Part shown: positions 44,857 through 53,995 of the stretch, piece after piece
Layout of the letters: each line of letters begins with the position of its first letter
Position numbering within the stretch: the first letter of the stretch is position 1
Assembly: GCF_022829285.1 (NCBI RefSeq)
Contig: NZ_JAKSYI010000110.1
Span: forward strand, 1-64,000
From: Methylobacterium sp. J-078
Lineage (GTDB): Bacteria; Pseudomonadota; Alphaproteobacteria; Rhizobiales; Beijerinckiaceae
Direction: 5' to 3'
DNA: 64,000 bases
The notes under the pieces: generated by a model
Told to the model about the DNA's origin: nothing
The model's database searches: none
What the model saw: the letters and a program-made list of their open reading frames with translations, nothing else
Program-made: the position numbers and the translations under genes

Positions 44857-45015
44857 CCCGGCAGGCCGGGCAGGCATGCCGGGTCAACGGCCGAGCGCCG
44901 GAAAGGTCCCATCGCGGATGGATTTCGTCGCCCGCGGGCTTGCGCCCACCCCGGCCGCTTGCACCGGGCCACGCAAGCGGACAGGCTCCGGCCTCGTAGC
45001 AACGGGGGCGACGCG

Positions 45016-45456
45016 ATGCGCGGAATCTCGGCCATTGCGGGGCTCATCCTCCTGATCTGCGGACCGGCCCGTGCGGCGGAAGCGACCGACTCCCGGACCC
45101 CGATCGATTCCTGGGCACAGATGCGGTCCGCCCTGGTCGGGTGCTGGACCGTTCCGGCCGGGACCGAAGGCTCCGTCATGGCGTTCCGGTTCCTGCTGGC
45201 GCCGAACGGGGGCCTGCGTGGTCCGCCGCGCATCATGGCGCGGATCCTCAAGGGCGACGAGGCCGCGCGCCGGGCCTACGAGGCCTCCGCCTACGCGGCC
45301 CTCGACCGCTGCCTGCCCTTCGACCTGACGCCGCACTTCAAGGCGATCATGGGCGAGACCCTGGTGCAACTGCGCTTCGTCAATACGCCGCGCGAACCGG
45401 CCCTGAACCTCGGCTCGGCGATCACCATCTTCGCCGAGGAAGCGCAAAGGCCATGA
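45016..45456 (+). CDS. Exported protein of unknown function
   Basis: A 146-residue protein with a signal peptide (MRGISAIAGLILLICGPARA). The mature part IDSWAQMRSALVGCWTVPAG... LPFDLTPHFKAIMGETLVQL has a pattern seen in small periplasmic proteins that resemble a TonB C-terminal-like fold, but I do not assign a family. The ATG at 45016 begins the signal peptide. It precedes the siderophore transport genes but is probably separately transcribed. Confidence 0.65.
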   Translation: MRGISAIAGLILLICGPARAAEATDSRTPIDSWAQMRSALVGCWTVPAGTEGSVMAFRFLLAPNGGLRGPPRIMARILKGDEAARRAYEASAYAALDRCLPFDLTPHFKAIMGETLVQLRFVNTPREPALNLGSAITIFAEEAQRP

Positions 45457-45500
45457 GGCGACTCCGCGTCGGCAGGCATCCGATCGGTCGAGGGCCAGTT

Positions 45501-45519
45501 TTTAACCGGTCCAGTTAAA
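45501..45519 (+). promoter_or_regulatory. Inverted repeat TTTAAC-N7-GTTAAA before siderophore genes
   Basis: Perfect 6-bp arms in an AT-rich patch 49 bp upstream of the MFS start, where the promoter is expected (TATTGAAT follows). It does not match Irr, RirA or Fur consensus precisely. A local regulator site is possible. Confidence 0.45.
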
Positions 45520-45567
45520 GTATTGAATCGTTGATCTGCGAATAGACCTTCGCCATGGTCGCCGCCG

Positions 45568-46845
45568 ATGCGACCGGGCCCAGTCACGCACACGCGAATC
45601 CGTTCCGGCCCGTCCGCGACCACGCGGGCCGGCGCCGCCCTGGCGGAGATCCGGCCCCTGGTGCCGTTCTTCTGCCTCTACGTCTCGTTCGGTGCCACCC
45701 TCGGCTTCCTGTCCGGCGCCGTGCCGCTGATCCTGCGGGCGCAGGGGTTGGATCTGACGGAAGTCGGCCTGCTGCAGCTCATCAACCTGCCGGTCGGCCT
45801 CACCTTCCTGTGGGCGCTCGCCCTCGACCGCGTTCGCTTGCCGGTCCTGCCGCATCGGACGGGCTGGATCGCGGCCGCGCAGGCCGTGACCATCGGGCTG
45901 CTCTGCCTGCTGTCGCTGGGCGCGCATTGGCCCCTGGCGGCGCTGCTCGGAATCGCCATCGCGGCCTGCGCGGGCAGCGCCACCATGGACATCGCCCTGG
46001 AGGCCCTGGTGGTCGAGACCGTGTTGGCGGAGCGGCGCGCCTTCATGGCCTCGGCCAAGCTCTGTGGTGCCTCCCTGGGGGGCATCCTCGGCGTGGGGGT
46101 TCTGGTCGGCGCCTACGAGATCTTGGGCTGGCGCAACGCCGTCCTGGCCTGCGCGGCACTCGACCTCGCCTGCCTCCTGCCGATCCTGCGCTACCCGGAG
46201 GCGCGCCTGCGGGGTTCGAGCGCGCGCGACCGGGCGCCGGAGCGCCTCTCCGGGGCCCTGTCCCGCCTGCGCACCCTCGTGCCCCGCATCCTGGCGCTCG
46301 GGGCCTACTTCGCCGCGGCCTATCTCATTTCCGGTCCCAACACCCTGGCGCTCCTCGACCTCGGGGTGAGCCTGCCGCAGGTCGGCTTCCTCACCGGTAC
46401 CGTGCTGCCGGCCGTGAACCTCGTCATGGCCCTGGTGGCGGGCGGCCTCGCCGCGCGCTTCGGCACCCTCCGGCTGATCGCGGCGGGCGGCCTCGGCGTG
46501 CTCGCCACGGGTGGCCTGATGGCGGCGGCCTGTGCCGCCGAGGCGGCCTGGCTCGCCGTCGCCGCCACCGTCCTGAACTTCCTCTGCGGAGGCATTCTCG
46601 GGGTGCCGGTCTTCCGGATGATCTACACCTGGGCCCAGGGGCCGCGCCCGGCCACGGACTACGCCCTGCTGTTCGGGGCGGCCTTCTTCGCCGCGATGCC
46701 CCTGCGGGTCGCCGCACCGGCCATCGCGGGCGGCCTCGGCTGGCCGGGCTACTTCGCCGCCGCCCTGCCGGTCTACGCCCTCGCGGTCGCTTGGCTCGCG
46801 GTCACGATCGCCCGCACGAGGCCGGAATCGGGGGCGGCGCCATGA
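45568..46845 (+). CDS. MFS transporter, RhtX/FptX siderophore-import type
   Basis: A 425-residue inner-membrane protein with about 12 hydrophobic segments (from PFFCLYVSFGATLGFLSGAV to PVYALAVAWLAVTIARTRP). The arrangement with an overlapping FhuF-like reductase and the family resemblance point to RhtX/FptX, single-subunit importers of ferric siderophores across the inner membrane. The stop overlaps the next ATG (ATGATG). The actual siderophore is not identifiable. An upstream inverted repeat may give iron-linked regulation. Confidence 0.75.
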   Translation: MRPGPVTHTRIRSGPSATTRAGAALAEIRPLVPFFCLYVSFGATLGFLSGAVPLILRAQGLDLTEVGLLQLINLPVGLTFLWALALDRVRLPVLPHRTGWIAAAQAVTIGLLCLLSLGAHWPLAALLGIAIAACAGSATMDIALEALVVETVLAERRAFMASAKLCGASLGGILGVGVLVGAYEILGWRNAVLACAALDLACLLPILRYPEARLRGSSARDRAPERLSGALSRLRTLVPRILALGAYFAAAYLISGPNTLALLDLGVSLPQVGFLTGTVLPAVNLVMALVAGGLAARFGTLRLIAAGGLGVLATGGLMAAACAAEAAWLAVAATVLNFLCGGILGVPVFRMIYTWAQGPRPATDYALLFGAAFFAAMPLRVAAPAIAGGLGWPGYFAAALPVYALAVAWLAVTIARTRPESGAAP

Positions 46846-47591
46846 TGCCCGACGTCATGATCGCCGAGGTCGCCGCCCGGGTGCCGGACTCCCTCGGCGC
46901 CTACCGGGGCAGCGTCGCGGTCGGCCCCGGCGGACCCGGGGCGCGGTCCCTGACCGCCCTGCGGGACCCGGCCGCGTTCGACGCCACCCTCGCGGCCTTC
47001 GGCGCCGGCTTCGGGGTGGTCGACCGCCGCATCCTCGTCTCGTACTGGAGCCAGTTCTACTTCGCCGCGCTGGCGACCCCGGCGCTGACCGCCCTGGTGT
47101 GCCTCGGCCGCGCCCTGCCGCTCGCCTTCGAGACCACCAGCCTGGAACTCGACGATGCCGGCCGGCCCGCCCGCCTGCTCGTTGCGGCCGACGCGGCGCA
47201 GGCGCCCTGTGGCGTCGCCCCCGGCCTCGGCGGCCTCGTCGCGGCGCACCTCGCCCCCTTCGTGGCCCTGTGCCACGGCCAGTGCGGGCTCGCCCCCCGG
47301 GTGCTGTGGGGGAACGCCGCCGTGATCCTCGACCACGTGGCGGGGGAACTCGGAGCAGGGAAACTTGGGATGGAACTCGGCCGGGACGCCCCGGCCTGCG
47401 CCGAGATCGCCGCTTGTCTGGGCCGTGGCGCGCCGCCGTGCGGGCCGGGCGTGATGCCCTTGGCCCGGGCACTCTGCCCGGGGGCGGGGGGCTGCCGCCG
47501 GCGCCGGGTCTGCTGCCTGCGGTCCGGCCTGCCGGGCGTGCCGTCCTGCGGGGCCCTCTGCCCGCGCGAATGCGGCGCCGGCGCGGGCTGA
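46842..47591 (+). CDS. Siderophore-iron reductase, FhuF-like
   Basis: A 249-residue protein. The C-terminus VCCLRSGLPGVPSCGALC has the FhuF CC-x10-C-x2-C 2Fe-2S pattern. WSQFYFAALATPALTALVCLGR and LWGNAAVILDHVA are typical FhuF-like cytoplasmic reductase motifs. It would release iron from an imported ferri-siderophore in the cytosol. Start overlap with the MFS stop by 4 bp implies coupling, and the partnership with the importer gives good context support. Confidence 0.85.
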   Translation: MMPDVMIAEVAARVPDSLGAYRGSVAVGPGGPGARSLTALRDPAAFDATLAAFGAGFGVVDRRILVSYWSQFYFAALATPALTALVCLGRALPLAFETTSLELDDAGRPARLLVAADAAQAPCGVAPGLGGLVAAHLAPFVALCHGQCGLAPRVLWGNAAVILDHVAGELGAGKLGMELGRDAPACAEIAACLGRGAPPCGPGVMPLARALCPGAGGCRRRRVCCLRSGLPGVPSCGALCPRECGAGAG

Positions 47592-47664
47592 GGCGCCGGA
47601 ACCAGGCCGGATGCCGGAACTTGGTCCGGTAAGGCGGCCGATCGGCCGGCTCGGAGGATCCCCC

Positions 47665-47874
47665 ATGTCGAGCGATACGGACACTCACCGCGACCTCATG
47701 GCCGCGCTCAAGGCGGCGGCCGGGCAGGGCGGCGACGCCTTCGAACAGGCCACGATCCGGGCCTTCGAGCACGTCTTCGCCCATCTCGAGCGCCTCAACG
47801 CCCACGTCTCCCAGGGCGGCCCCGACGGCGAGGACCGCCCCCTTGCGGCGGGGGAATCCGCTACCCTGCGGTAG
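47665..47874 (+). CDS. Small protein of unknown function
   Basis: A 69-residue, helix-rich protein (SSDTDTHRDLMAALKAAAGQ...) with a strong GGAGG ribosome site before the ATG. No family recognised. It lies just after fhuF-like and ends 40 bp before the msrA stop region, on the opposite strand. Confidence 0.6.
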   Translation: MSSDTDTHRDLMAALKAAAGQGGDAFEQATIRAFEHVFAHLERLNAHVSQGGPDGEDRPLAAGESATLR

Positions 47875-47913
47875 GGACCCCCGCCGGGCGAGCGCGGAGC
47901 GGTTCGCCCGCGC

Positions 47914-48432
47914 TCACGCCTCCTGGCGGGCGGCCTCGCGCACCGGCAGGGTCCAGTTCGGACGCACGTAGTGGCAGGTGTATCCGTCCGGGCGCCGCTC
48001 TAGGTAGTCCTGGTGTTCGGGCTCGGCCTCCCAGAACGGACCCTCCGGCGCCACCTCGGTGACCACCTTGCCGGGCCAGAGGCCGGAGGCGTTCACGTCC
48101 GCGATGGTGTCCTCGGCGACCCGGCGCTGGGTCTCGTTGGTGTAGTAGATCGCCGAGCGGTAGCTCAGGCCCCGGTCGTTGCCCTGGCGGTTCGGCGTGG
48201 TCGGGTCGTGGATCTGGAAGAAGAACTCCAGGATGCGCCGGTAGCTCGTCTGCGCCGGGTCGAACAGGATCTCGATACCTTCCGCGTGAGTGCCGTGGTT
48301 CCGGTAGGTGGCGTTGGGCACGTCGCCGCCGGTATAGCCGACGCGGGTTGCGACCACGCCCGGCTGGCGCCGGATCAGGTCCTGCATGCCCCAGAAGCAG
48401 CCGCCCGCGAGGATCGCCTTCTCGTTGCTCAT
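47914..48432 (-). CDS. msrA: Peptide methionine-S-sulfoxide reductase MsrA
   Basis: A 172-residue MsrA. The catalytic site GCFWG is at residues 11-15, followed by [25 protein letters not shown] and the C-terminal part [18 protein letters not shown]. It reduces S-sulfoxide methionine residues using thioredoxin. The ATG at 48432 ([15 protein letters not shown]) gives the standard N-terminus; the longer frame upstream is non-coding. No extra C-terminal resolving cysteine pair is obvious except CHYVRP. Confidence 0.92.
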   Translation of the reverse strand: MSNEKAILAGGCFWGMQDLIRRQPGVVATRVGYTGGDVPNATYRNHGTHAEGIEILFDPAQTSYRRILEFFFQIHDPTTPNRQGNDRGLSYRSAIYYTNETQRRVAEDTIADVNASGLWPGKVVTEVAPEGPFWEAEPEHQDYLERRPDGYTCHYVRPNWTLPVREAARQEA

Positions 48433-48603
48433 GGTCTTCGGTCTCCTTTGGGCAAACCCGGCGCGCGGGTCGAGCCCGTCCGATCTGTCCGCCTCAGATA
48501 GGCATCGCCGAGCCGTCCTCCCACCGCCTGCGCCGCGATGGCGCGCGGATTTCGCCGGTCTCATACTGGTGCCGGTTGAATCGTTCGGGTTCTGGCGCGG
48601 GTT

Positions 48604-48694
48604 CCCTCTCCTTCGGGAGAGGGACAGGGTGAGGTGTGTGACCTCTCCGGAGACGGACTACACCTCACCCCAACCCTCTCCTTTCAGGAGAGGG
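48604..48694. repeat. Multi-hairpin palindromic intergenic repeat (REP/BIME-like)
   Basis: Nested inverted repeats: CCCTCTCC/GGAGAGGG at 48604-48623 and again at 48674-48694, and GGGTGAGGTG (48627) pairing with CACCTCACCC (48661). The same CCCTCTCC/GGAGAGGG building blocks recur at 56.7-56.8 kb. This is the class of short palindromic repeat dispersed in alphaproteobacterial intergenic regions. No gene inside. Confidence 0.75.
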
Positions 48695-48740
48695 CGCGCG
48701 TTGCGTGCAAGTAGACCGAAGCCATTACCCGGTCATCGTC

Positions 48741-50036
48741 TCAGCCCGGACCGAGACGCGGCAGCCAGGCGGCGAGGGCCAGCAGGCTCGCCAGGAGCAC
48801 CGGCGGGGTGAGGACGAGGCCGACCCGCATGTAACGGCTCAAGGTGATGCGCTGGCCCTTGGCCGCCAGCACGTGCAGCCAGAGCAGGGTGGCGAGGCTG
48901 CCGATCGGCGTGAATTTCGGGCCGAGGTCGCAGCCGATCACGTTGGCGTAGATCATGAGTTCGCGGGTCTGCGCCGGCAGGTCCGGGGCCTGCTGGATCG
49001 CCAGGGCGCCGATCAGCACGCTCGGCATGTTGTTCATCACCGAGGACAGGAGCGCGGCGGCAAAGCCCGTGCCGAGGGTGGCGGTCCAGGGCCCGAACTG
49101 GCTGAGCCGGACAAGCCCCCCGGCGAGCCAATCGGTCAGGCCGGCGTTCCGCAGGCCGTAGACCACGAGGTACATGCCGAGGCTGAACAGCACGATCTGC
49201 CAGGGCGCCCCGGCCAGCACACGGCGGACCGGGATGACCCGCCCCCGCAGGGCGAGGCCAAGAAGGAGGGCCGCGCCCGCGCCCGTGACGACCGAGACCG
49301 GCACCCCGAGGGGCGCGGTGAGCACGTAGGCCGCCAGCAGGGCCCCCAGCAGCGGGAACGCCGCCCGGAACACGGCCCCGTCGCGGATCGCCGCGCGGGG
49401 CTCCTCCAGGGTCTGCACCGCATAGGTCGCCGGCAGGTCGCGCCGGTAGAACAGCCACAGCACCACGAGGGTAGCGGCCAGGGAGGCGAGGTTCACCGGC
49501 CCCATCACGGCGGCGTAGCGCGCGAAGCTCAACCCGAAGAGGTTGGCCGAGACGATGTTGACGAGGTTGGAGATCACGAGCGGCAGGGAACCCGAATCCG
49601 CCACGAAGCCACAGGCGACGATGAAGGCCATCGCGGCCTCGGGCCGGAACTCCAGCCGCAGCAGGATCGCCAGGACAATCGGTGTCAGCAGCAGGGCCGC
49701 CCCGTCATTGGCGAACAGGGCCGCGATCGCCGCCCCGAGCAGGATCACCAGCGGAAACAGCCGGCGGCCGCGCCCGCCGCCCCAGCGGGCCACGTGCAGG
49801 GCCGCCCATTGGAAGAACCCGGCCTCGTCGAGGAGCAGCGAGATCAGGATCAGCGCCACGAAGGTGAGGGTGGCGTCCCAGACGATGTGCCAGACCACGG
49901 GCACGTCGGCGGGCTGGATCACCCCCGTGGCCAGCGCCACACCGGCTCCAGCCAGCGCGCTCCACCCGATCCCGAGCCCCCTCGGCTGCCAGATGACGAA
50001 CAGGAGGGTGACGAGAAAGATGGCGAGGGCGAGCAT
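48741..50036 (-). CDS. arsB: Arsenite efflux pump, ArsB-type
   Basis: A 431-residue ion-transporter superfamily membrane protein (LALAIFLVTLLFVIWQPRGLG, then LLLDEAGFFQWAALHVARW, FANDGAALLLTPIVLAILLRLE and GCDLGPKFTPIGSLATLLWL). These match ArsB rather than ACR3. Position after arsC and near arsR confirms an arsenic role: export of arsenite, optionally with ArsA, which is absent here. Separated by 35 bp from arsC. Confidence 0.88.
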   Translation of the reverse strand: MLALAIFLVTLLFVIWQPRGLGIGWSALAGAGVALATGVIQPADVPVVWHIVWDATLTFVALILISLLLDEAGFFQWAALHVARWGGGRGRRLFPLVILLGAAIAALFANDGAALLLTPIVLAILLRLEFRPEAAMAFIVACGFVADSGSLPLVISNLVNIVSANLFGLSFARYAAVMGPVNLASLAATLVVLWLFYRRDLPATYAVQTLEEPRAAIRDGAVFRAAFPLLGALLAAYVLTAPLGVPVSVVTGAGAALLLGLALRGRVIPVRRVLAGAPWQIVLFSLGMYLVVYGLRNAGLTDWLAGGLVRLSQFGPWTATLGTGFAAALLSSVMNNMPSVLIGALAIQQAPDLPAQTRELMIYANVIGCDLGPKFTPIGSLATLLWLHVLAAKGQRITLSRYMRVGLVLTPPVLLASLLALAAWLPRLGPG

Positions 50037-50071
50037 CGGGCGGGTTTCGTCTTCTCGGGGGCGGGGGAGGC

Positions 50072-50530
50072 TCAGGGGCCGGTGACGCGGTGCCCGTGCG
50101 CGTCCACGACAGGCTCACCGTCTTGCCTGGCGAAGGCGCCCCGCTGGGGCGGCAGCAGATCCAGCACGGCCTCGGACGGGCGGCACAGGCGCACGCCCCT
50201 GGGCGTGACCACCAGCGGCCGGTTGAGCAGGATCGGGTGGGCGGCGATCGCGTCGAGCCGGTCGGCATCCGTCAGCGACGGATCGCCGAGGTTTAACTCC
50301 GCGTAGGGCGTGCCCTTCTCGCGCAACACGTCGCGGACCGTGAGGCCGGCGCGGTCGAGCAGGGACACCAGCAGCGCCCGCGCGGGCGGGGTCTTCAGGT
50401 ACTCGATCACGTGCGGCTCGAGGCCGGCGTTCCGGATCATCGCCAGGGTGTTGCGGGACGTGCCGCAGGCCGGATTGTGGTAGATCACGACGTCGAACGC
50501 CGCGGGGGCGATCGGGGACGGTTCAGTCAT
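50072..50530 (-). CDS. arsC: Arsenate reductase, glutaredoxin-dependent
   Basis: A 152-residue ArsC of the R773/glutaredoxin type: IYHNPACGTSRNTLAMIRNAG with catalytic Cys, LREKGTPYAELNL and RPLVVTPRGVRLCRPSE. It reduces arsenate to arsenite using glutathione/glutaredoxin. The start overlaps the arsR stop by 8 bp, so it is translationally coupled. Confidence 0.92.
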   Translation of the reverse strand: MTEPSPIAPAAFDVVIYHNPACGTSRNTLAMIRNAGLEPHVIEYLKTPPARALLVSLLDRAGLTVRDVLREKGTPYAELNLGDPSLTDADRLDAIAAHPILLNRPLVVTPRGVRLCRPSEAVLDLLPPQRGAFARQDGEPVVDAHGHRVTGP

Positions 50531-50891
50531 GGCTTCGGTCTCCGGCTCCGGCGGGGGAACAGCAGGCCGTCAGGGCCTCGACTGCCGGGGCACAGACCTC
50601 CGGCCGCCCCTGGCAGCAATCGCGCATCAGGAATTCGATGAGGCCCGACAGGGCCGGGTAGGCCGCGCTGTAGCGGATCGAGCGCCCGTCCCGCCGGGAC
50701 TGGATCAGCCCGGCATGGGCGAGCTCCTTGGCGTGGAACGACAGGTTGGTGCCGGACACGCCCACCGACCCCGCCAGCACGCCGGCCGACAGGCCCTCCG
50801 GCCCGGCGGTGACCAGGGCGCGCACGATGCGCAGGCGGTGCTCCTGGCCCAGGGCCGCGAAGGCCGCGACGGCTTGCCGTTCGTCGATCAT
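50523..50891 (-). CDS. arsR: ArsR-family arsenic-responsive repressor
   Basis: A 122-residue winged helix (GQEHRLRIVRALVTAGPEGLSAGVLAGSVGVSGTNLSFHAKEL). The arsenite site of the classical type (ELCVCDL near the recognition helix) is absent; instead the C-terminus has cysteines in RDCCQGRPEVCAPAVEALTACC, a C-terminal thiol pattern of the kind found in other proteobacterial ArsR types. It presumably represses arsCB and divergent arsH through the operator at 50904. Confidence 0.88.
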   Translation of the reverse strand: MIDERQAVAAFAALGQEHRLRIVRALVTAGPEGLSAGVLAGSVGVSGTNLSFHAKELAHAGLIQSRRDGRSIRYSAAYPALSGLIEFLMRDCCQGRPEVCAPAVEALTACCSPAGAGDRSHD

Positions 50892-50903
50892 CGATGCAAT
50901 ATC

Positions 50904-50917
50904 TCAACTCTTGTTGA
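50904..50917. promoter_or_regulatory. Candidate ArsR operator between arsR and arsH
   Basis: TCAAC-TCTT-GTTGA in the 47-bp divergent region. Location and palindromic form fit an ArsR site controlling both directions. Confidence 0.65.
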
Positions 50918-50938
50918 AATGTACCGGAGTTCGACGCC

Positions 50939-51766
50939 GTGGACAAGCCGCCCCCGCCCTTCACCGACGGATTGCCGAACCTGAGCCCGGCGCATTTCGT
51001 GGTGCCGACGAGCCGGGATCTCGGCCTCGACGAGGGGTTCGCGCACCCGCCGCGTTTCCTCATCCTGTACGGTTCCCTGCGCCCGCGCTCGTTCAGCCGG
51101 TTCCTCGCCCACGAGGCCGCGCGGCTCCTCACCGCGATGGGCGGCGAGGTGCGGATCTTCGACGCCGACGGCCTGCCCCTGCCCGACGACGCGCCCGCCG
51201 AGCACCCGAAGGTGCAGGCGTTGCGGCAGCTCTCGCTCTGGTCGGAGGGTCAGGTCTGGGTCTCACCCGAGCGCCACGGCACCCTCACGGGGGTGATGAA
51301 GGCCCAGATCGACTGGCTGCCCTTGAGCGAGGGCAGCGTGCGCCCGACCCAGGGGCGCACCCTCGCGGTGATGCAGGTCTCCGGCGGCTCGCAGAGCTTC
51401 AACGCCGTCAACGCTCTGCGGGTGCTCGGCCGATGGATGCGGATGATCACCATCCCGAACCAGTCCTCGGTGCCGATGGCCTACCAGGAGTTCGACGCGG
51501 ACGGACGGATGCGGCCGGGGCCGCTCTACGACCGGGTGGTAGACGTGTGCGAGGAGCTGATGCGTTTCACCCTGCTGACCCGGGAGCGGGCCGACCGGCT
51601 GGTCGACCGCTACAGTGAGCGCAAGGAGCGCGAACCCGAGCGGCTGAAGGCTGTGGCGGCCGAGATCGGCTTCACCCGCAGCGACGGGTCGGGGGTTCAG
51701 GCGTCGACCTTCGCCGCCGTCGCGGATTCGGCGGCCGCGCCGGGGTCCGGTTCGGGGAGCGCGTAG
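50939..51766 (+). CDS. arsH: ArsH, NADPH-dependent FMN reductase of organoarsenicals
   Basis: A 275-residue flavodoxin-like protein: [26 protein letters not shown] (FMN loop), [28 protein letters not shown] and [42 protein letters not shown]. ArsH oxidises trivalent organoarsenicals or acts as an H2O2-producing quinone reductase. GTG start with CCGGAG upstream. The C-terminus overlaps the converging hydrolase gene by 70 bp. Confidence 0.92.
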   Translation: MDKPPPPFTDGLPNLSPAHFVVPTSRDLGLDEGFAHPPRFLILYGSLRPRSFSRFLAHEAARLLTAMGGEVRIFDADGLPLPDDAPAEHPKVQALRQLSLWSEGQVWVSPERHGTLTGVMKAQIDWLPLSEGSVRPTQGRTLAVMQVSGGSQSFNAVNALRVLGRWMRMITIPNQSSVPMAYQEFDADGRMRPGPLYDRVVDVCEELMRFTLLTRERADRLVDRYSERKEREPERLKAVAAEIGFTRSDGSGVQASTFAAVADSAAAPGSGSGSA

Positions 51767-52656
51767 GCCGCCGCGATGCGCGAGAATTCGGGCGTTCGCA
51801 GGTATCCGTAGGACTTGTGGTGGTTCGGCTCTCCGTCCGGGCGGCGGTAGACGTTCGCGACCCGCCGGTCCGCGAGGGCGATCCCGGCGGCGCTCGCCGC
51901 GTAGTCCGCGCCGAGTTCCCCCATGATCGCCACCACGTCCTCGCCGTCCGCGAGGTTCGTCCAGGCCGAGACGTTGTCCGGCACGCGCAGGACGCCGTGC
52001 TCGGCCTCGAACTTGAGCTTCACCTTGGCGAGCCCCAGGGGGGCCGCGGCCGTGACGAGGTGGTCGATCCGCAGGCCGGGCTCCTCCCGCTCCAGCAGGC
52101 GCAGCACGTCGTAGGCGATGACCGCGCCCATGGAATGCGCGACGAGCAGGATGCGGCGGTCCCGGAACGCGCGCAGGCGCTCGGCCAGGCGGGCGCGGAC
52201 CCGGCGGGCGAAGTCCTGCTCGGCATGGTAGTGCCAGAGGTCGTCGAAGCGGTATTCCAGGATGGCGTCGTCCACGAGGGTGACTCCGGTCGCCTCCTCG
52301 AGGGTGTCGATTCCCGCATAGACGGGGGCGAGCACGTCGTTGGCGGTCAGGCTCGGTGCCGTCTCGCCCTCGGGGAGCGGGCCCGTGCCGGCCTCGGGGC
52401 GGTAGGGCTCGCGGTTGCCGTCCTCCGAGAGGGGCGCGTCGTAGCGCAGGTCGGCCCAATAGACGAAATCGAAGCGGAACGCCGGATCGGCGAGGCCGGC
52501 GTTGCGGGCCATGCCCTCGGCGATGGCCGCCTTCCACCAGCGCGTCTTCTCGTCCGCCGGCGGCTTGTTGGCCAGGCCGTGGATGCCGATGACGATGCCG
52601 CCGCGCTCCGGGGGGCCGGAGGATTCCCGTCGAAGGTCGCGCGCCGTTCCGTCCAC
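51697..52656 (-). CDS. Alpha/beta-hydrolase family protein
   Basis: About 319 residues from a tentative GTG at 52656; longer starts up to 52878 are possible but run into the preceding regulator gene. [14 protein letters not shown] is the oxyanion region, [20 protein letters not shown] is the nucleophile elbow (GHSMG-like with Ser), and PNHHKSYGY near the end supplies the catalytic His. Substrate unknown, possibly a lipase/thioesterase-like esterase. It overlaps arsH on the opposite strand. Confidence 0.75.
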   Translation of the reverse strand: MDGTARDLRRESSGPPERGGIVIGIHGLANKPPADEKTRWWKAAIAEGMARNAGLADPAFRFDFVYWADLRYDAPLSEDGNREPYRPEAGTGPLPEGETAPSLTANDVLAPVYAGIDTLEEATGVTLVDDAILEYRFDDLWHYHAEQDFARRVRARLAERLRAFRDRRILLVAHSMGAVIAYDVLRLLEREEPGLRIDHLVTAAAPLGLAKVKLKFEAEHGVLRVPDNVSAWTNLADGEDVVAIMGELGADYAASAAGIALADRRVANVYRRPDGEPNHHKSYGYLRTPEFSRIAAAYALPEPDPGAAAESATAAKVDA

Positions 52657-52771
52657 CGCATCCCGCACGTCGCTGCGCCCGCACGGGGCCGATCCGTCAC
52701 CGAACGCGGCACCCCCGGATTCGGATGCGTCGCCCGGGGTGGCCACGGAGCCGCAGGCCGGCGTCGCGGCC

Positions 52772-53125
52772 CTACGTGCCCGCTTCGCGCCCCGCTGCCT
52801 CGGCCTGCGCGGCGTAGGCCCGGATGATCCCCGCCAGCAAACCCGGGAAGCGGGCTTCCACCTCCTCCCAGCGCGCATGGTTGCGCATCTCGACGCCGTG
52901 GCGCTCGCTGCGGATCAAGCCGGCCTCGCGCAGCACCTTGAAGTGGTTCGACAGGGACGAACGCGGGATCACCCGGTCCCCCAGGGCGGCGACCGCCGAG
53001 CAGGCCTCGACGTAGCCCGCGCGCATGATGCTGGCGAAGATCGCGGCGCGGTTCGGGTCCGAAAGGGCGTGCAGGATCGCCTCCGGCCGGACGTCCTCGA
53101 TCGCGGGATGGAACAGGGGCCTCAT
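52772..53125 (-). CDS. ArsR/SmtB-type transcriptional regulator
   Basis: A 117-residue winged helix (ALSDPNRAAIFASIMRAGYVE, RSSLSNHFKVLREAGLIRSERHGVEMRNH). No metal-binding cysteine motif is obvious, suggesting sensing of a non-metal ligand, as in many SmtB relatives that control divergent SDRs. I chose the ATG at 53125; an ATG at 53161 lies inside the operator. Confidence 0.8.
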   Translation of the reverse strand: MRPLFHPAIEDVRPEAILHALSDPNRAAIFASIMRAGYVEACSAVAALGDRVIPRSSLSNHFKVLREAGLIRSERHGVEMRNHARWEEVEARFPGLLAGIIRAYAAQAEAAGREAGT

Positions 53126-53156
53126 CTTTTCGTCACATGGGGTCTTGATCCGTACG

Positions 53157-53185
53157 CCCATAGTTCTGAATTACCGAACTATGGG
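53157..53185. promoter_or_regulatory. 29-bp perfect operator between ArsR-type gene and SDR
   Basis: CCCATAGTTC-N9-GAACTATGGG has 10-bp perfect arms in the short divergent spacer. It is the best-defined operator in the window and very likely bound by the ArsR-type protein. Confidence 0.75.
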
Positions 53186-53232
53186 ACTAAGGCGACCACC
53201 CCGGGGCCGTCCCGCAGCGGAGTTTAGCACAC

Positions 53233-53979
53233 ATGTCGAAGCTTCAGGGCAAAGTCGCCGTCGTCACGGGCGCCTCGAAGGGCATCGGGGCCGGCATCGC
53301 CAGGGCGCTGGCGCGGGAGGGCGCCGCGGTGGTGGTCAACTATGTGCAGAGCCGGGCCGGGGCGGACGCCGTGGTCGAGGTCATCACGACCGAAGGCGGC
53401 CGGGCCGTCGCGGTCCAGGCCGACGTCACCGACGCGGAGCAGGCGCAGGCGCTGATCGCGGCGGCCGTCGCGCAGTTCGGGCGCCTCGACGTCCTCGTCA
53501 ACAACTCGGGCGTCTACGAATTCGCCGCCCTCGAGGAGATCACGGAGGCGCATTACCGCCGGCTCTTCGACGTCAACGTTCTCGGCGTCCTTCAGGCGAG
53601 CCGGGCGGCGGCCCGGCACCTCGGGGAGGGCGGCAGCATCGTCAACATCTCCTCGGCCATCACGCACGTCCACACGCCGACCGCCGCGGTCTACGCGGGC
53701 ACCAAGGGCGCCCTGAACGCGATCTCGGGCGTTCTCGCCAACGAATTGGCGCCGCGCCGCATCCGGGTGAACGTGGTCAGCCCCGGCTACGTGGTGACGG
53801 AGGGCACCCACACCGCCGGCATCGTCGGTTCCGAGATGGAGACCGGGCTCGTCGCGCAGACGCCCCTCGGCCGCGCCGGCCGGCCCGACGACATCGCCGA
53901 GGTCGTCGCCTTCCTCGCCTCCGACGAGGCCCGCTGGCTGACGGGCGAGAACATCACCGCCAGCGGCGGCATCCGCTGA
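53233..53979 (+). CDS. Short-chain dehydrogenase/reductase
   Basis: A 248-residue classical SDR: TGASKGIG (cofactor), NNSG, catalytic Ser in NISSAITHVHT, YAGTKGA with Tyr and Lys, and a C-terminal TGENITASGGIR. It resembles 3-oxoacyl reductases and glucose dehydrogenase-like SDRs; the substrate cannot be stated. It is divergent from, and likely repressed by, the ArsR-type regulator. Confidence 0.88.
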   Translation: MSKLQGKVAVVTGASKGIGAGIARALAREGAAVVVNYVQSRAGADAVVEVITTEGGRAVAVQADVTDAEQAQALIAAAVAQFGRLDVLVNNSGVYEFAALEEITEAHYRRLFDVNVLGVLQASRAAARHLGEGGSIVNISSAITHVHTPTAAVYAGTKGALNAISGVLANELAPRRIRVNVVSPGYVVTEGTHTAGIVGSEMETGLVAQTPLGRAGRPDDIAEVVAFLASDEARWLTGENITASGGIR

Positions 53980-53995
53980 AGGCGCGGCGCCGGCG

